A stretch of 62,245 nt of DNA from Bacilli bacterium (GTDB lineage: Bacteria > Bacillota_I > Bacilli_A > RF39 > UBA660), in NCBI GenBank assembly GCA_017418945.1, contig JAFOMI010000047.1, forward strand, positions 1-62,245. Reading direction: 5' to 3'. Below are positions 9,010 to 17,454 of the stretch, in pieces. Each line of letters starts with the position of its first letter. Positions within the stretch are counted from its first letter, which is position 1. A program made the position numbers and the translations under genes. Under the pieces are notes generated by a model. The model ran no database searches and was not told the origin of the DNA. It worked only from the letters and a program-made list of their open reading frames with translations.

Positions 9010-10279
9010 TTATATTCTCCTTTATACCTATTATTTTTGCATCAATATTTCCATTATCTAAAGAGATATTAATATTATCATCTACTTTAACATCTTTAAT
9101 ATCTTTAATTACTTTATCATTAAATTTTGTAATTGAATAACCTCTTTTTAAAGTATTTAATGGATTTAAAACCTCTAATTTCTCTATTAAATGATTATAT
9201 CTATTTTGTTTATTTTCATATATCTTAGTAGGATTTGTTAATATATAACTACTTAATATATTATCTAATCTTAATTTTTTATTATCCATGTAATTACTAA
9301 TATAATTATTTAATTTATCCATTATATTAGATAATTTTTGTTCTTTTATTTCATAAATACTCATTGGATTTTTAAGTATATAACTAGTTTTAATCTTTTC
9401 TAAAACAGTTTTGTTATAATTAATAATATTATTAATATTCTTGCTTGATCTTAATTCTAATTGCTTAATTATTTTCTTTAATTCTCCTTTATCTGGAACC
9501 GCAATTTCAGCCGCTCCTGTTGGAGTAGCCGCTCTTACATCAGAAACAAAATCCGCAATTGTAAAATCAACTTCATGACCAACAGCACTTATTACTGGAG
9601 TTTTACATTCATAAATAGCTCTAGCAACTATTTCTTCATTAAATGCCCATAAATCTTCAATTGATCCTCCACCACGTCCTACTATTAAAGTATCAAGATT
9701 ATAAGTATCAGCAAGTTTAATATTTTTAACTATATCATCTTTAGCTTCTTTTCCTTGAACTAAAGATGGAAATAATATTACTTCACATAAAGGATATCTT
9801 CTATTAATAGTAGAAATAATATCTCTAATAGCCGCTCCTGTTGGTGCTGTTACTACACCTACTCTTGATGGAATTAAAGGTATTTTTTTCTTATGAGATT
9901 CATCAAACAATCCTTCTTTTTTTAAGTCTTGTTTAAGTTTTTCATATAAAGCATATAAATTACCAACACCATCTTCCATCATTTCAGAAACATATATTTG
10001 ATAATTACCGGTTTGTTCAAAAACACTTATTCTACCTTTAACTAAAACTTTAGTACCATCCATAGGTTCAAAATTAACATTTTTAGTTTGTGAAGAAAAC
10101 ATAATGGCATTAATTCTACTTTCTTCATCTTTAATAGTAAAATAAAAATGTCCTCTAGAATGTCTTTTAAAATTTGATATTTCACCTTTAATATATACTT
10201 CTTGAAGATTTACATCATTATCTATTTTATATTTAATATAACGAGTTAAAGCTCCTACAGAAATATAATTATTATTCAT
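9002..10279 (-). CDS. xseA: Exodeoxyribonuclease VII large subunit
   Basis: Catalytic subunit of ExoVII, degrading single-stranded DNA from both ends. The 425 residues begin with the OB-fold domain (YISVGALTRYIK, IKGEISNFKRHSRGHFYFTI), then the catalytic block with VGVVTAPTGAAIRDI and IVGRGGGSIEDLWAFNEE, a coiled-coil central region and a C-terminal LKRGYSI motif. The start used has GGAG 8 nt upstream; a longer frame inside nusB is not supported. It overlaps the end of nusB by 8 nt (ATGAATAA) and xseB by 8 nt. Confidence 0.96.
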   Translation of the reverse strand: MNNNYISVGALTRYIKYKIDNDVNLQEVYIKGEISNFKRHSRGHFYFTIKDEESRINAIMFSSQTKNVNFEPMDGTKVLVKGRISVFEQTGNYQIYVSEMMEDGVGNLYALYEKLKQDLKKEGLFDESHKKKIPLIPSRVGVVTAPTGAAIRDIISTINRRYPLCEVILFPSLVQGKEAKDDIVKNIKLADTYNLDTLIVGRGGGSIEDLWAFNEEIVARAIYECKTPVISAVGHEVDFTIADFVSDVRAATPTGAAEIAVPDKGELKKIIKQLELRSSKNINNIINYNKTVLEKIKTSYILKNPMSIYEIKEQKLSNIMDKLNNYISNYMDNKKLRLDNILSSYILTNPTKIYENKQNRYNHLIEKLEVLNPLNTLKRGYSITKFNDKVIKDIKDVKVDDNINISLDNGNIDAKIIGIKENINE

Positions 10280-10676
10280 CTTTATTATCTCCATGATAAA
10301 TCTTATCAAGTACAGCATTAATCATATTTTTTACTTTATCATCTGAGTATTCTTTAGCAAGTTCAACAGCTTCATTAATTGCTACTACTTCAGGAGTGTC
10401 AGTATATACTAATTCATAAATACCCATTCTTAAAATAGCTTGATCAATCTTACCTAATCTATCAATTGTCCATTCTTTTAAATTTTTATTTGCTATCTTA
10501 TCAATATCATTTTTATTTTCTAATACACCATTAACAATTTCATTAACAAATTCATTTTCTATTTCAACACTTTCTTTAATAACATCTGAAACATTATAAT
10601 TTATCTTAGATGCATCATATAAAAATATTTGATATAAGATAGTCATAATCTTTTTTCTTAATTCAGTTCTATTCAT
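10272..10676 (-). CDS. nusB: Transcription antitermination factor NusB
   Basis: Binds boxA RNA with S10 in the rRNA antitermination complex. The 134-residue all-helical protein starts MNRTELRKKIMTILYQ and carries the conserved IDRLGKIDQAILRMGIYE and AVELAKEYSDDKVKNMINAVLD blocks. A GTG start three codons upstream is possible but AGGTGA is placed 5 nt before the chosen ATG. It heads nusB-xseA-xseB, and an extended -10 (TGTTATAAT) lies just before it. Confidence 0.95.
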   Translation of the reverse strand: MNRTELRKKIMTILYQIFLYDASKINYNVSDVIKESVEIENEFVNEIVNGVLENKNDIDKIANKNLKEWTIDRLGKIDQAILRMGIYELVYTDTPEVVAINEAVELAKEYSDDKVKNMINAVLDKIYHGDNKDE

Positions 10677-10707
10677 AAAAATCACCTACAAGAATTATAA
10701 CAAAAAA

Positions 10708-10736
10708 ATAAAAAAAATACTACAAAAAGTAGTATT
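10708..10736 (-). terminator. Terminator after cmk-alaS
   Basis: AATACTAC / GTAGTATT stem, 5-nt loop, T8 run on the minus strand, directly after the alaS stop. It confirms that alaS really ends here. Confidence 0.85.
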
Positions 10737-10754
10737 TATTTTTAATATAATTTT

Positions 10755-12491
10755 TTATTCAATAATAGCTTTTATTCTTCTAACACCTTGAGAAGATGCT
10801 TCTTCTTTTTTAATTTTAAAGTGACCTATTTCACTAGTGTTTGATACATGAGGACCACCACATAATTCTTTAGATACATCTCCAATAAAATATACAGTAA
10901 CAATATCTGGATATTTTTCAATAAATCTACATTCTGCGCCAATCTTTAATGCATCTTCTTTTTTCATTTCTTCTTTATGAACACTAAGCCCTTCACTAAT
11001 CCATTTATTAACCAAATCTTCAGTTGCTTTTATTTCATCAGGAGTTAATTTATGATCACAGTTAAAATCGAATCTCATTCTTTCATCTGTTATATTTGAA
11101 CCCATTTGATGAATATCTTTATTTACTGTTATCTTAAGAGCTGCATTAAGTAAATGTGTTGCAGTATGATATTTTGTTTCTATTTCTGAATTACCTGCCA
11201 AACCACCTTTAAACTTGCCTACAGAAGCTGTTCTTGATAATTCTTGGTGTTCTTTAAACTTTTTATTAAAGCCTTCAATATCAACATTTAAGCCTTTTTC
11301 ATTAGCTAGTTCTAAAGTTAATTCAATTGGAAAACCAAAAGTATCATATAAATGGAATGCAGTATCAGCATCTATATCTTTATCACTTTTCTTTTCAAAT
11401 TCTCTTAAACCTTTTTCTAAAGTTTTATTAAATTTTTCTTTTTCACTCTTTAAAACTTCTAAAACAACATCTTTATTTCTATCTAATTCTTCATAATATT
11501 TTTTATATTTTTCAATTATTAATAAAGCAATATCTCTTTCCCAACTAGAATTAATGTCTATTCCTAATTTCTTAGCATGACGAATAGCTCTTCTAATTAA
11601 TCTTCTTAAAATATATCCTTGATCTTTATTAGATGGTTTAATACCTGCATCATCTGATGCAATAAATACTGCTGTTCTAATATGATCTGCAATTATTCTA
11701 ATACTTTTTTCATTTCCTTTATAAGGTTTACTAGATATTTTTTCAATTAATTCAATAACATCAGTCCATAAAGATGATTCATAATTATCATTTTTGCCTT
11801 CTAATACTGCAAGTACTCTTTCATATCCCATACCAGTATCAACATTCTTTTTAGGTAAGTATTCAATAGTACCATCTTGTTTTCTATTAAATTGCATAAA
11901 TACATTATTCCAAATTTCAACCCATCTATCATCTTCTGTATCAAATACTTCTGGTACTTCTTCTTCACTTCTAAAATAGAATATTTCAGTATCAGTTCCA
12001 CAAGGACCAGTTTCTCCTGCTGCCCAGAAATTATCTTCTTTTGTTGATGCTATATGTCCTTTACTAATACCTAAAGAAAGCCATAAATCATATGCTTCTT
12101 GATCAAAAGGTACTTTATCATCTCCACTATAAACAGTAACTGCAAGTCTACTTACTGGAATATTTAATACTTTAGTTAAAAATTCAAAACTATAATTAAT
12201 ACTTTCATTCTTAAAATAATCTCCTAATGACCAGTTTCCAAGCATTTCAAAAAATGTATGATGTGTTTTATCTCCAACTTCATCTAAATCATTTGTTCTT
12301 ATACATTTTTGATAATCAACAAGTCTATTTCCATATGGATGAGGTTCACCCATTAAATATGGAATAAGTGGTTGCATACCTGCAGTATTAAATAGTACTG
12401 ATGGATCATTTTCAGGCACAACTGGTGCACTTGGTATTTGTTTATGTCCTTTACTTACAAAAAATTCTATATATTTATCTTTTAAATTCAT
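10755..12491 (-). CDS. alaS: Alanyl-tRNA synthetase, minimal form
   Basis: Charges tRNA-Ala. At 578 residues it is about 300 shorter than the usual 870-880. The catalytic domain is complete (FNTAGMQPLIPYLMGEPHP, HHTFFEMLGNWSLGDYFK, NVDTGMGYERV), and the editing core is present with HTATH (about 451-455), GSNITDERMRFDF and CGGPH (about 548-552). Missing are the beta-barrel insert that normally carries TPFYAESGGQ before the editing core, and the whole C-terminal C-Ala/DHHA1 oligomerisation domain. A terminator follows the stop, so this is not a frameshift. AGGTG sits 6 nt before the ATG; the gene follows cmk by 1 nt and lies under an Ala T-box. Confidence 0.93.
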   Translation of the reverse strand: MNLKDKYIEFFVSKGHKQIPSAPVVPENDPSVLFNTAGMQPLIPYLMGEPHPYGNRLVDYQKCIRTNDLDEVGDKTHHTFFEMLGNWSLGDYFKNESINYSFEFLTKVLNIPVSRLAVTVYSGDDKVPFDQEAYDLWLSLGISKGHIASTKEDNFWAAGETGPCGTDTEIFYFRSEEEVPEVFDTEDDRWVEIWNNVFMQFNRKQDGTIEYLPKKNVDTGMGYERVLAVLEGKNDNYESSLWTDVIELIEKISSKPYKGNEKSIRIIADHIRTAVFIASDDAGIKPSNKDQGYILRRLIRRAIRHAKKLGIDINSSWERDIALLIIEKYKKYYEELDRNKDVVLEVLKSEKEKFNKTLEKGLREFEKKSDKDIDADTAFHLYDTFGFPIELTLELANEKGLNVDIEGFNKKFKEHQELSRTASVGKFKGGLAGNSEIETKYHTATHLLNAALKITVNKDIHQMGSNITDERMRFDFNCDHKLTPDEIKATEDLVNKWISEGLSVHKEEMKKEDALKIGAECRFIEKYPDIVTVYFIGDVSKELCGGPHVSNTSEIGHFKIKKEEASSQGVRRIKAIIE

Positions 12492-12492
12492 A

Positions 12493-13140
12493 TTATTCAC
12501 CTACTATTTCTATAATTTTATTAATAACTTCTTCTATTTTCATATTACTAGAATCAATATATACTTGATCAGAAGTTCTAGTTAATGCTCCTAAAGGTCT
12601 ATGCATATCATCATAGTCTCTCATCTCAAGTGATTTTCTGACTTCTTCATAAGTACTATTTATTCCTTTTATTTCATTTTGTAATTGTCTTCTTTTTGCT
12701 CTTTCATCAAGTGAAGCATCTAAATAAAACTTAAAATCTGCATCAGGAAACACTTCAGTTGTTATGTCTCTACCTTCCATAACAATATTATCTTTATTTG
12801 CATAATCTCTTTGTTTTAATCTCATTTGTTCTCTTAATTTAATAATAGAACTAATTTTTGATACTTTAGATGTAACATTCATTTCTCTAATCATATCAGA
12901 TACATCTTCATCATCCATATATACTTTCCCATCATTAGTTAATCTTATATCCATATTCTTTAATAAATCAACTATTTCATCTTCTTTAGTTTCTTCTATA
13001 TTTTCTCTAATAGATTTAAGTGCTACACATCTATACATAGCACCTGTATCAATATAAGTAAAACCTAATCTTTTAGCAACTTCTTTAGCGATAGTTCCTT
13101 TTCCTGAACCTGAAGGTCCATCAATAGCAATTATTTTCAT
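12493..13140 (-). CDS. cmk: Cytidylate kinase
   Basis: Phosphorylates CMP/dCMP to the diphosphates. 215 residues with P-loop DGPSGSGKGTIAKEVAKRLG (from about residue 6), DTGAMYR, EGRDITTEVFPDADFKFYLDA and RDYDDMHRPLGAL, all diagnostic. SD AGGAGG precedes the ATG. It is the first gene after an alanine-type T-box leader and is followed by alaS after 1 nt, so a pyrimidine-kinase gene appears to be carried along in the alanine-tRNA-controlled transcript. Confidence 0.96.
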   Translation of the reverse strand: MKIIAIDGPSGSGKGTIAKEVAKRLGFTYIDTGAMYRCVALKSIRENIEETKEDEIVDLLKNMDIRLTNDGKVYMDDEDVSDMIREMNVTSKVSKISSIIKLREQMRLKQRDYANKDNIVMEGRDITTEVFPDADFKFYLDASLDERAKRRQLQNEIKGINSTYEEVRKSLEMRDYDDMHRPLGALTRTSDQVYIDSSNMKIEEVINKIIEIVGE

Positions 13141-13151
13141 AAATCCTCCTA

Positions 13152-13320
13152 TATAAAAAAGGATGGTATTCCTATACTAAGGAGCCTTATTTGGCGGTAC
13201 CATCCTTTTTTTAACTTAATTATAATAACGGCTTAAACCGGCATGTTTTCATGCATCTATCTTGATGTTAGCTTTCATCAATAATTATTATTAGTTTACA
13301 CCAACCACTAATTCTCTTTA
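13152..13320 (-). promoter_or_regulatory. T-box leader, alanine type, upstream of cmk-alaS
   Basis: On the minus strand it contains the stem I signature TTAGTGGTTGGTGTAAACTAA, then a perfect 6-bp hairpin TTGATG/CATCAA whose 8-nt loop AAAGCTAA holds GCT (13270-13272), an Ala codon followed by a purine. The antiterminator reads AAGGA, TGGTACC bulge, GCC, loop, GGC, TCCTT. A competing terminator pairs GGATGGTA with TACCATCC ahead of six Ts. The UGGU bulge suits a tRNA with discriminator A, as tRNA-Ala has. Uncharged tRNA-Ala should allow read-through. The low part of stem I looks shortened. Confidence 0.9.
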
Positions 13321-13333
13321 AATAATATATTAA

Positions 13334-14488
13334 TTACTCTTCATCAAATGAATTTTTTCTTTCTAATTTTTCAGTTATTTTATATTTATCATCAATAAAT
13401 AACCATATAGTTTTAAGTATTGCAGTTACAGGTGTTGCAATAACCATACCAATTATACCAAAGAAATGACCAAAAACCAATAGTCCAATGATAATTGTTA
13501 CTGGATGAAGTTTCATTGTCTTACTCATAACAATTGGATGAAGTATATAACTTTCTATTAATTGTATTAATAAAACAACAATTAATATTGCTATTCCAAG
13601 TTTATAATCTGTAGCAAACGCTACTGCTACAATTGGAATTCCTCCAATATATGGTCCAATATATGGAATAATATTTGTAATAGCGTTCCATAAAGCAAAG
13701 AATACTGCTGCTCTTAAACCTGCAAATCCAAACGAAATTGCTGATACAGCAAATACTAATAATGCTATAAAACCAGTTCCTCTAACAAAACTAAAAACTT
13801 GTTCACTTATATTACTTAATAAAGTATGAGTACTTTTTCTATATTTCTCAGGAATAAATATATATATATTTTCTTGTGCTCTATCAAAATCAATTAATAA
13901 ATAGAAACTAATAATTAAACTTAATAATAATACTCCAAGTTTTGATAAAATTGTACTTAAAGTTGCAAATACTTTAGTTGGCATATTAGTTGTTAAACTT
14001 GTAAGTGAACTAGTTAATATTGTTTTAATATTTAATGCCTTATCAGCTTTTAAAGTATCTATATTTAACTTCTTTAAAATATTTGTAACAAATTCGTTAA
14101 CAGAATCAAAAACTGTTGGTAAATACTTAATTAAATCATTTAATTCTCTTCCTATTAATGGAAATAAATACGAACAGAATAAATATATTATCGCTACTAA
14201 TACTATATATACTATTGATGTAGCTACTGCTCTATTCATTTTACCTTTATTAGTCATTCTAACAATTAAAGGATTAAATAAATATGCTATCAAAATACCT
14301 ATAAATAATGGTGAAATAACTTTTACTATTGACCAAATAAACTTAAATACGCCCCATTCTTTATTAACAAGTGTTAAAACGTATATTGCAAGTACTATAA
14401 TCAAAAAATAAAGAATTTTTAATATTTTTGTACCAACACAAGTCATTTCATTAATATTTTTAGTATTAATTTTTTTATCTTCTCTCAT
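13334..14488 (-). CDS. AI-2E family membrane permease (YtvI/TqsA-like)
   Basis: 384-residue polytopic membrane protein with about eight hydrophobic segments; the family signature appears as NIIPYIGPYIGGIPIV (about 270-285) and the C-terminal HPVTIIIGLLVFGHFFGIIGM-like block. Members include TqsA, YtvI and Na+/H+ antiporter-like proteins; substrate cannot be told from sequence. SD AGAGGTGA is before the ATG. It lies downstream of gmk and upstream of the Ala T-box, with no sign of being part of either unit. Confidence 0.85.
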   Translation of the reverse strand: MREDKKINTKNINEMTCVGTKILKILYFLIIVLAIYVLTLVNKEWGVFKFIWSIVKVISPLFIGILIAYLFNPLIVRMTNKGKMNRAVATSIVYIVLVAIIYLFCSYLFPLIGRELNDLIKYLPTVFDSVNEFVTNILKKLNIDTLKADKALNIKTILTSSLTSLTTNMPTKVFATLSTILSKLGVLLLSLIISFYLLIDFDRAQENIYIFIPEKYRKSTHTLLSNISEQVFSFVRGTGFIALLVFAVSAISFGFAGLRAAVFFALWNAITNIIPYIGPYIGGIPIVAVAFATDYKLGIAILIVVLLIQLIESYILHPIVMSKTMKLHPVTIIIGLLVFGHFFGIIGMVIATPVTAILKTIWLFIDDKYKITEKLERKNSFDEE

Positions 14489-14524
14489 AGAATCACCTCT
14501 AACTTATATTATATCATCATTTTA

Positions 14525-15088
14525 TTAATTTATTTTATTTTTTATTATATTTTCTAATTCATTTACAGCTTTATCAAGATCATCATTTACTATTTTAAAA
14601 TCATATTTTTCACTAACTTCAATCTCTCTTCTTGCTATATCTAATCTATTATCAATAGAATCCATTGAATCAGTACCTCTATTTATTAATCTTTCTCTCA
14701 ATTCATCCATTGATGGAGGTAAAATAAATATTAAAGTACAATCATCTTTCATCATATTTTTAACATTCATTGCACCAACCACTTCAATAACTAAAATAAC
14801 ATTTATTCCATTATTAATTCTTTTTTCAACTTCTTTTCTTGGAGTTCCATAATAGTTACCGTTATACATCGCATATTCAAGTAATTCATTGTTATCAATT
14901 GCTTCTTCAAATTCTTCTTTAGTTTTAAAATAATAATTAACTCCATCTACTTCATTATTTCTAATTGCTCTACTAGTCATAGAAATAGATAATTCATCTT
15001 CTTTATGTTTTTCTAAATATTTACTAACTACGGTATCTTTTCCAACTCCTGATGGACCAGATACTACGATTAACTTACCCTTTTTCAT
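14525..15088 (-). CDS. gmk: Guanylate kinase
   Basis: Converts GMP to GDP. 187 residues with P-loop VSGPSGVGKDTV (about 8-19), the GMP-binding SMTSRAIRNNEVDGVNYYF and ELLEYAMYNGNYYGTP blocks, and INRGTDSMDSIDNRL in the lid. Lys-Asp after the Gly-Val-Gly replaces the more usual Lys-Gly/Ser but the P-loop is otherwise normal. SD AGAGGAAATG-like sequence precedes the ATG. Normal length. Confidence 0.95.
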   Translation of the reverse strand: MKKGKLIVVSGPSGVGKDTVVSKYLEKHKEDELSISMTSRAIRNNEVDGVNYYFKTKEEFEEAIDNNELLEYAMYNGNYYGTPRKEVEKRINNGINVILVIEVVGAMNVKNMMKDDCTLIFILPPSMDELRERLINRGTDSMDSIDNRLDIARREIEVSEKYDFKIVNDDLDKAVNELENIIKNKIN

Positions 15089-15131
15089 ATCATTTCCTCT
15101 TTTCTTATTTTATATTTTAGCAAAACAAACT

Positions 15132-15172
15132 AAAAAAAACAATAAAATTATAATTATATATTTTATTGTTTT
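15132..15172 (-). terminator. Terminator after the 482-aa unknown gene
   Basis: Twelve-base stem AAACAATAAAAT / ATTTTATTGTTT with T8 on the minus strand; overlaps the gene's last codons. Confidence 0.8.
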
Positions 15173-16611
15173 TTATTATTTATATTTCTAGAACTAATCA
15201 ACTTTTTATCTATTTTATTAGATAAAATTCTATAATTATATATCTTTTCAGTAACGTTATCGTTACCCATTCTATGTTCTTCATAAATAGTTTTATTATT
15301 TGCTTGTATATTCTTTGTAATTACATTACCGTTTAAATCAAATTCTTTAAAAATAAAATAATTTGATTTTTTACTTTTAGTAATAGATGTATATGTAGTT
15401 AAATCATTTTCTAATTTTTCATTTAATAATTCATCACTAACTGGTTTATTAATATCATAAATAGTATCATTTATTTTTAAATAAGAATACATTTTAGATT
15501 TATTTCCTGTTTTAATATTAAATTCATCATAATAATTGATTTCTTTTGTTTTCTTTAAACAAAATTCTAATATCTTTTTATTATTTTTATCTTTTAATAT
15601 ATATTTACCATTAAAATAAGAATAAGTAATTTTATTTAAATTCAAATCCATACCTTTTAATTCATCTATAATAAAATCAGAAATTGTATTTAAACACTTA
15701 TAATCATGTTTTAATATAACATCATTATTACTTTTTTCTTTAATATATATAAGTAATTTCATAATAGTATTTTTAATATTATTATTATCATATATTTCAT
15801 TTGTAATAAATGAGATGTCTTTTTTTACTAATTTTTCTTTATTAATTTGATATGTGTTTTTACCATTAATAACATCTATAAAATAATTTCTTATTCTTTT
15901 TAATTCATATAATGGATAATTATATTCATTATAAAAAGATAAATTAACATTATTTAAAAAATCTATTAAAGTTTTTGGATTAACCAAAATATTATGTTCC
16001 TTCGCATATCCAAAATAATCTTCTAATATATCAGAAACAAAAGACATATAACTTGTATTATTATATTCATCCATTATATGCAGATAACCAAATTTCTTAA
16101 GATATGGATTATCACCAATTACTTTTTGAATCTCAGGTCTAGAAGAGATAATTTCATTTAATTTTAAAACTCCTTCAAGAGAATAAAATCTAAACACTAT
16201 CATATCATTTGACTCTGCAATTCTAAACTTATTTTGAGACGAATAAGGAATTGTAGATAAAATTGGAATAAAATATTTTAGTGCATGATAAAATTCTCCC
16301 TTTTTAACAGGAATATATACTTTATATCTTTCAGGTTTATCTATTTCTATGAATTTAGCAAAAAAATCATCAAAATATGATAGATTATATTTTACTATAT
16401 TAAGCATAACTCTTTTATCATTATTTGATATAGTTAAATCATCAATAAAAGAAATATTGGCGTATCCTTTAGAATTATTAAAAAAATCTTTATATTTTTT
16501 ATAATTTTTTATAGATTCTTCTTTATTTAAATCTATAACATCAGTATATTCAATATAACCCTTTTCCTTATAAATTTTATGTACTCTATCAAGTTCCTTT
16601 TTAAATTCCAT
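15163..16611 (-). CDS. Unknown protein (482 aa) with perfect promoter
   Basis: I do not recognise it. The product is 482 residues, Lys/Asn/Tyr/Ile-rich, with no signal peptide or membrane span. The C-terminal quarter (about 335-450) is made of short beta-like strands of the type Y-x-K-I-N-D-T-I-Y and F-x-L-N-G-N-V-I, reminiscent of repeated hairpins, while the N-terminal two thirds look helical. It is monocistronic: a perfect TTGACA-17-TATAAT promoter precedes it and a long hairpin ends it. SD AGGAGATATAT is close to the ATG. A strong promoter implies that the product is abundant. Confidence 0.75.
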   Translation of the reverse strand: MEFKKELDRVHKIYKEKGYIEYTDVIDLNKEESIKNYKKYKDFFNNSKGYANISFIDDLTISNNDKRVMLNIVKYNLSYFDDFFAKFIEIDKPERYKVYIPVKKGEFYHALKYFIPILSTIPYSSQNKFRIAESNDMIVFRFYSLEGVLKLNEIISSRPEIQKVIGDNPYLKKFGYLHIMDEYNNTSYMSFVSDILEDYFGYAKEHNILVNPKTLIDFLNNVNLSFYNEYNYPLYELKRIRNYFIDVINGKNTYQINKEKLVKKDISFITNEIYDNNNIKNTIMKLLIYIKEKSNNDVILKHDYKCLNTISDFIIDELKGMDLNLNKITYSYFNGKYILKDKNNKKILEFCLKKTKEINYYDEFNIKTGNKSKMYSYLKINDTIYDINKPVSDELLNEKLENDLTTYTSITKSKKSNYFIFKEFDLNGNVITKNIQANNKTIYEEHRMGNDNVTEKIYNYRILSNKIDKKLISSRNINNKKQ

Positions 16612-16635
16612 ATATATCTCCTAAAACACGACGAT

Positions 16636-16664
16636 ATTATAATTAATAATGTTAATTTTGTCAA
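16636..16664 (-). promoter_or_regulatory. Perfect consensus sigma-A promoter
   Basis: TTGACA, 17 nt, TATAAT, about 25 nt before the start of the unknown 482-aa gene. Confidence 0.85.
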
Positions 16665-16675
16665 ATTTAAGAATT

Positions 16676-16701
16676 TAAAAAAAGCAACTATTTAGTTGCT
16701 T
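16676..16701 (-). terminator. Terminator after yceD-rpmF
   Basis: AGCAACT / AGTTGCT stem with 4-nt loop and T7 on the minus strand; overlaps the last rpmF codons. Confidence 0.8.
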
Positions 16702-16882
16702 CTTCCATATTTTTTTCTACAACGTTTTTACCTTTATAGAATCCACATTCTGGACAAACTCTATGAGGTTTAATACTAGCACCACAATTCTTACATACAA
16801 CTGTATTAGCTGCTTCAATCTTGTAATGAGTTCTTCTCATTCTACCTCTAGTTTTAGATATTTTTCTAAATGGAACTGCCAT
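16688..16882 (-). CDS. rpmF: Ribosomal protein bL32
   Basis: 64-residue large-subunit protein. MAVPFRKISKTRGRMRRTH is the standard start, and two Cys pairs (CKNC and CPEC, about 30-33 and 43-46 in the zinc ribbon) are intact, so this is the zinc-binding paralogue type. It follows yceD by 18 nt, the conserved yceD-rpmF pairing. Confidence 0.97.
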   Translation of the reverse strand: MAVPFRKISKTRGRMRRTHYKIEAANTVVCKNCGASIKPHRVCPECGFYKGKNVVEKNMEEATK

Positions 16883-16900
16883 TAATCTTCACTCCTCTCT

Positions 16901-17398
16901 TTATTCACTTAAAAAATCTTTAAGTTTTGATAATCTTGGATCAATTTCTTTGCTTTCTTCCTCTTTAGTTATAAATTTCCATCCGTCTCCATATATATTT
17001 TCTTCTAAAACGTCTTCACTTACAACTCTCATTGGAACTTCCACTAATATATTTTGCCATATAATTGGAAGTAAATCAATAGAATTATTAATAATTTTAT
17101 CAAATTCTTCCAAATTATTGCCATTTTCGCCAATTATTTCTTCTATATCAATATCTATAGGATATTTTACATCCTTTAATGAAACACTACATATTAAAGT
17201 TAATTCACATTTAATATTAAGATTTACACTAAAGCATTCTCCGTTTTCTTCAATATCTCCATAAACATTAACAAGAGAAACATTTTTGATATCTTTATTA
17301 TCTTTATAATATTCTTCTGGAATAGTAACAGATTCATCAACTATTATTCTGTCTAATTCTCTATAAAATAATTTTGTTAAATCTATTTTCACTCTCAT
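16901..17398 (-). CDS. YceD family protein (DUF177)
   Basis: 165-residue member of the YceD/DUF177 family, associated in many bacteria with 23S rRNA/L32 accumulation and almost always encoded before rpmF, as here. Recognisable are the internal CSVSLKDVKYPIDIDIEE strand region and the C-terminal DPRLSKLKDFLSE, the typical family ending. Start is uncertain: GTG at 17401, ATG at 17398 or a GTG at 17389, the last being best spaced from the GGAG. It carries its own sigma-A promoter. Confidence 0.9.
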   Translation of the reverse strand: MRVKIDLTKLFYRELDRIIVDESVTIPEEYYKDNKDIKNVSLVNVYGDIEENGECFSVNLNIKCELTLICSVSLKDVKYPIDIDIEEIIGENGNNLEEFDKIINNSIDLLPIIWQNILVEVPMRVVSEDVLEENIYGDGWKFITKEEESKEIDPRLSKLKDFLSE

Positions 17399-17413
17399 CA
17401 CTCCAGCAAAGTA

Positions 17414-17442
17414 ATTATACTCTATTTTATTATTAAAATCAA
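17414..17442 (-). promoter_or_regulatory. Sigma-A promoter for yceD-rpmF
   Basis: TTGATT, 17 nt, TATAAT, ending about 15 nt before the start codon; the 5' UTR is very short. Confidence 0.7.
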
Positions 17443-17454
17443 GATACTTATTTT

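Noticed and set aside
10700-10755. AlaRS short because of a frameshift
   Set aside because: Directly after the stop come a perfect terminator hairpin and nusB; no remnant of a C-Ala domain can be read in any frame there.
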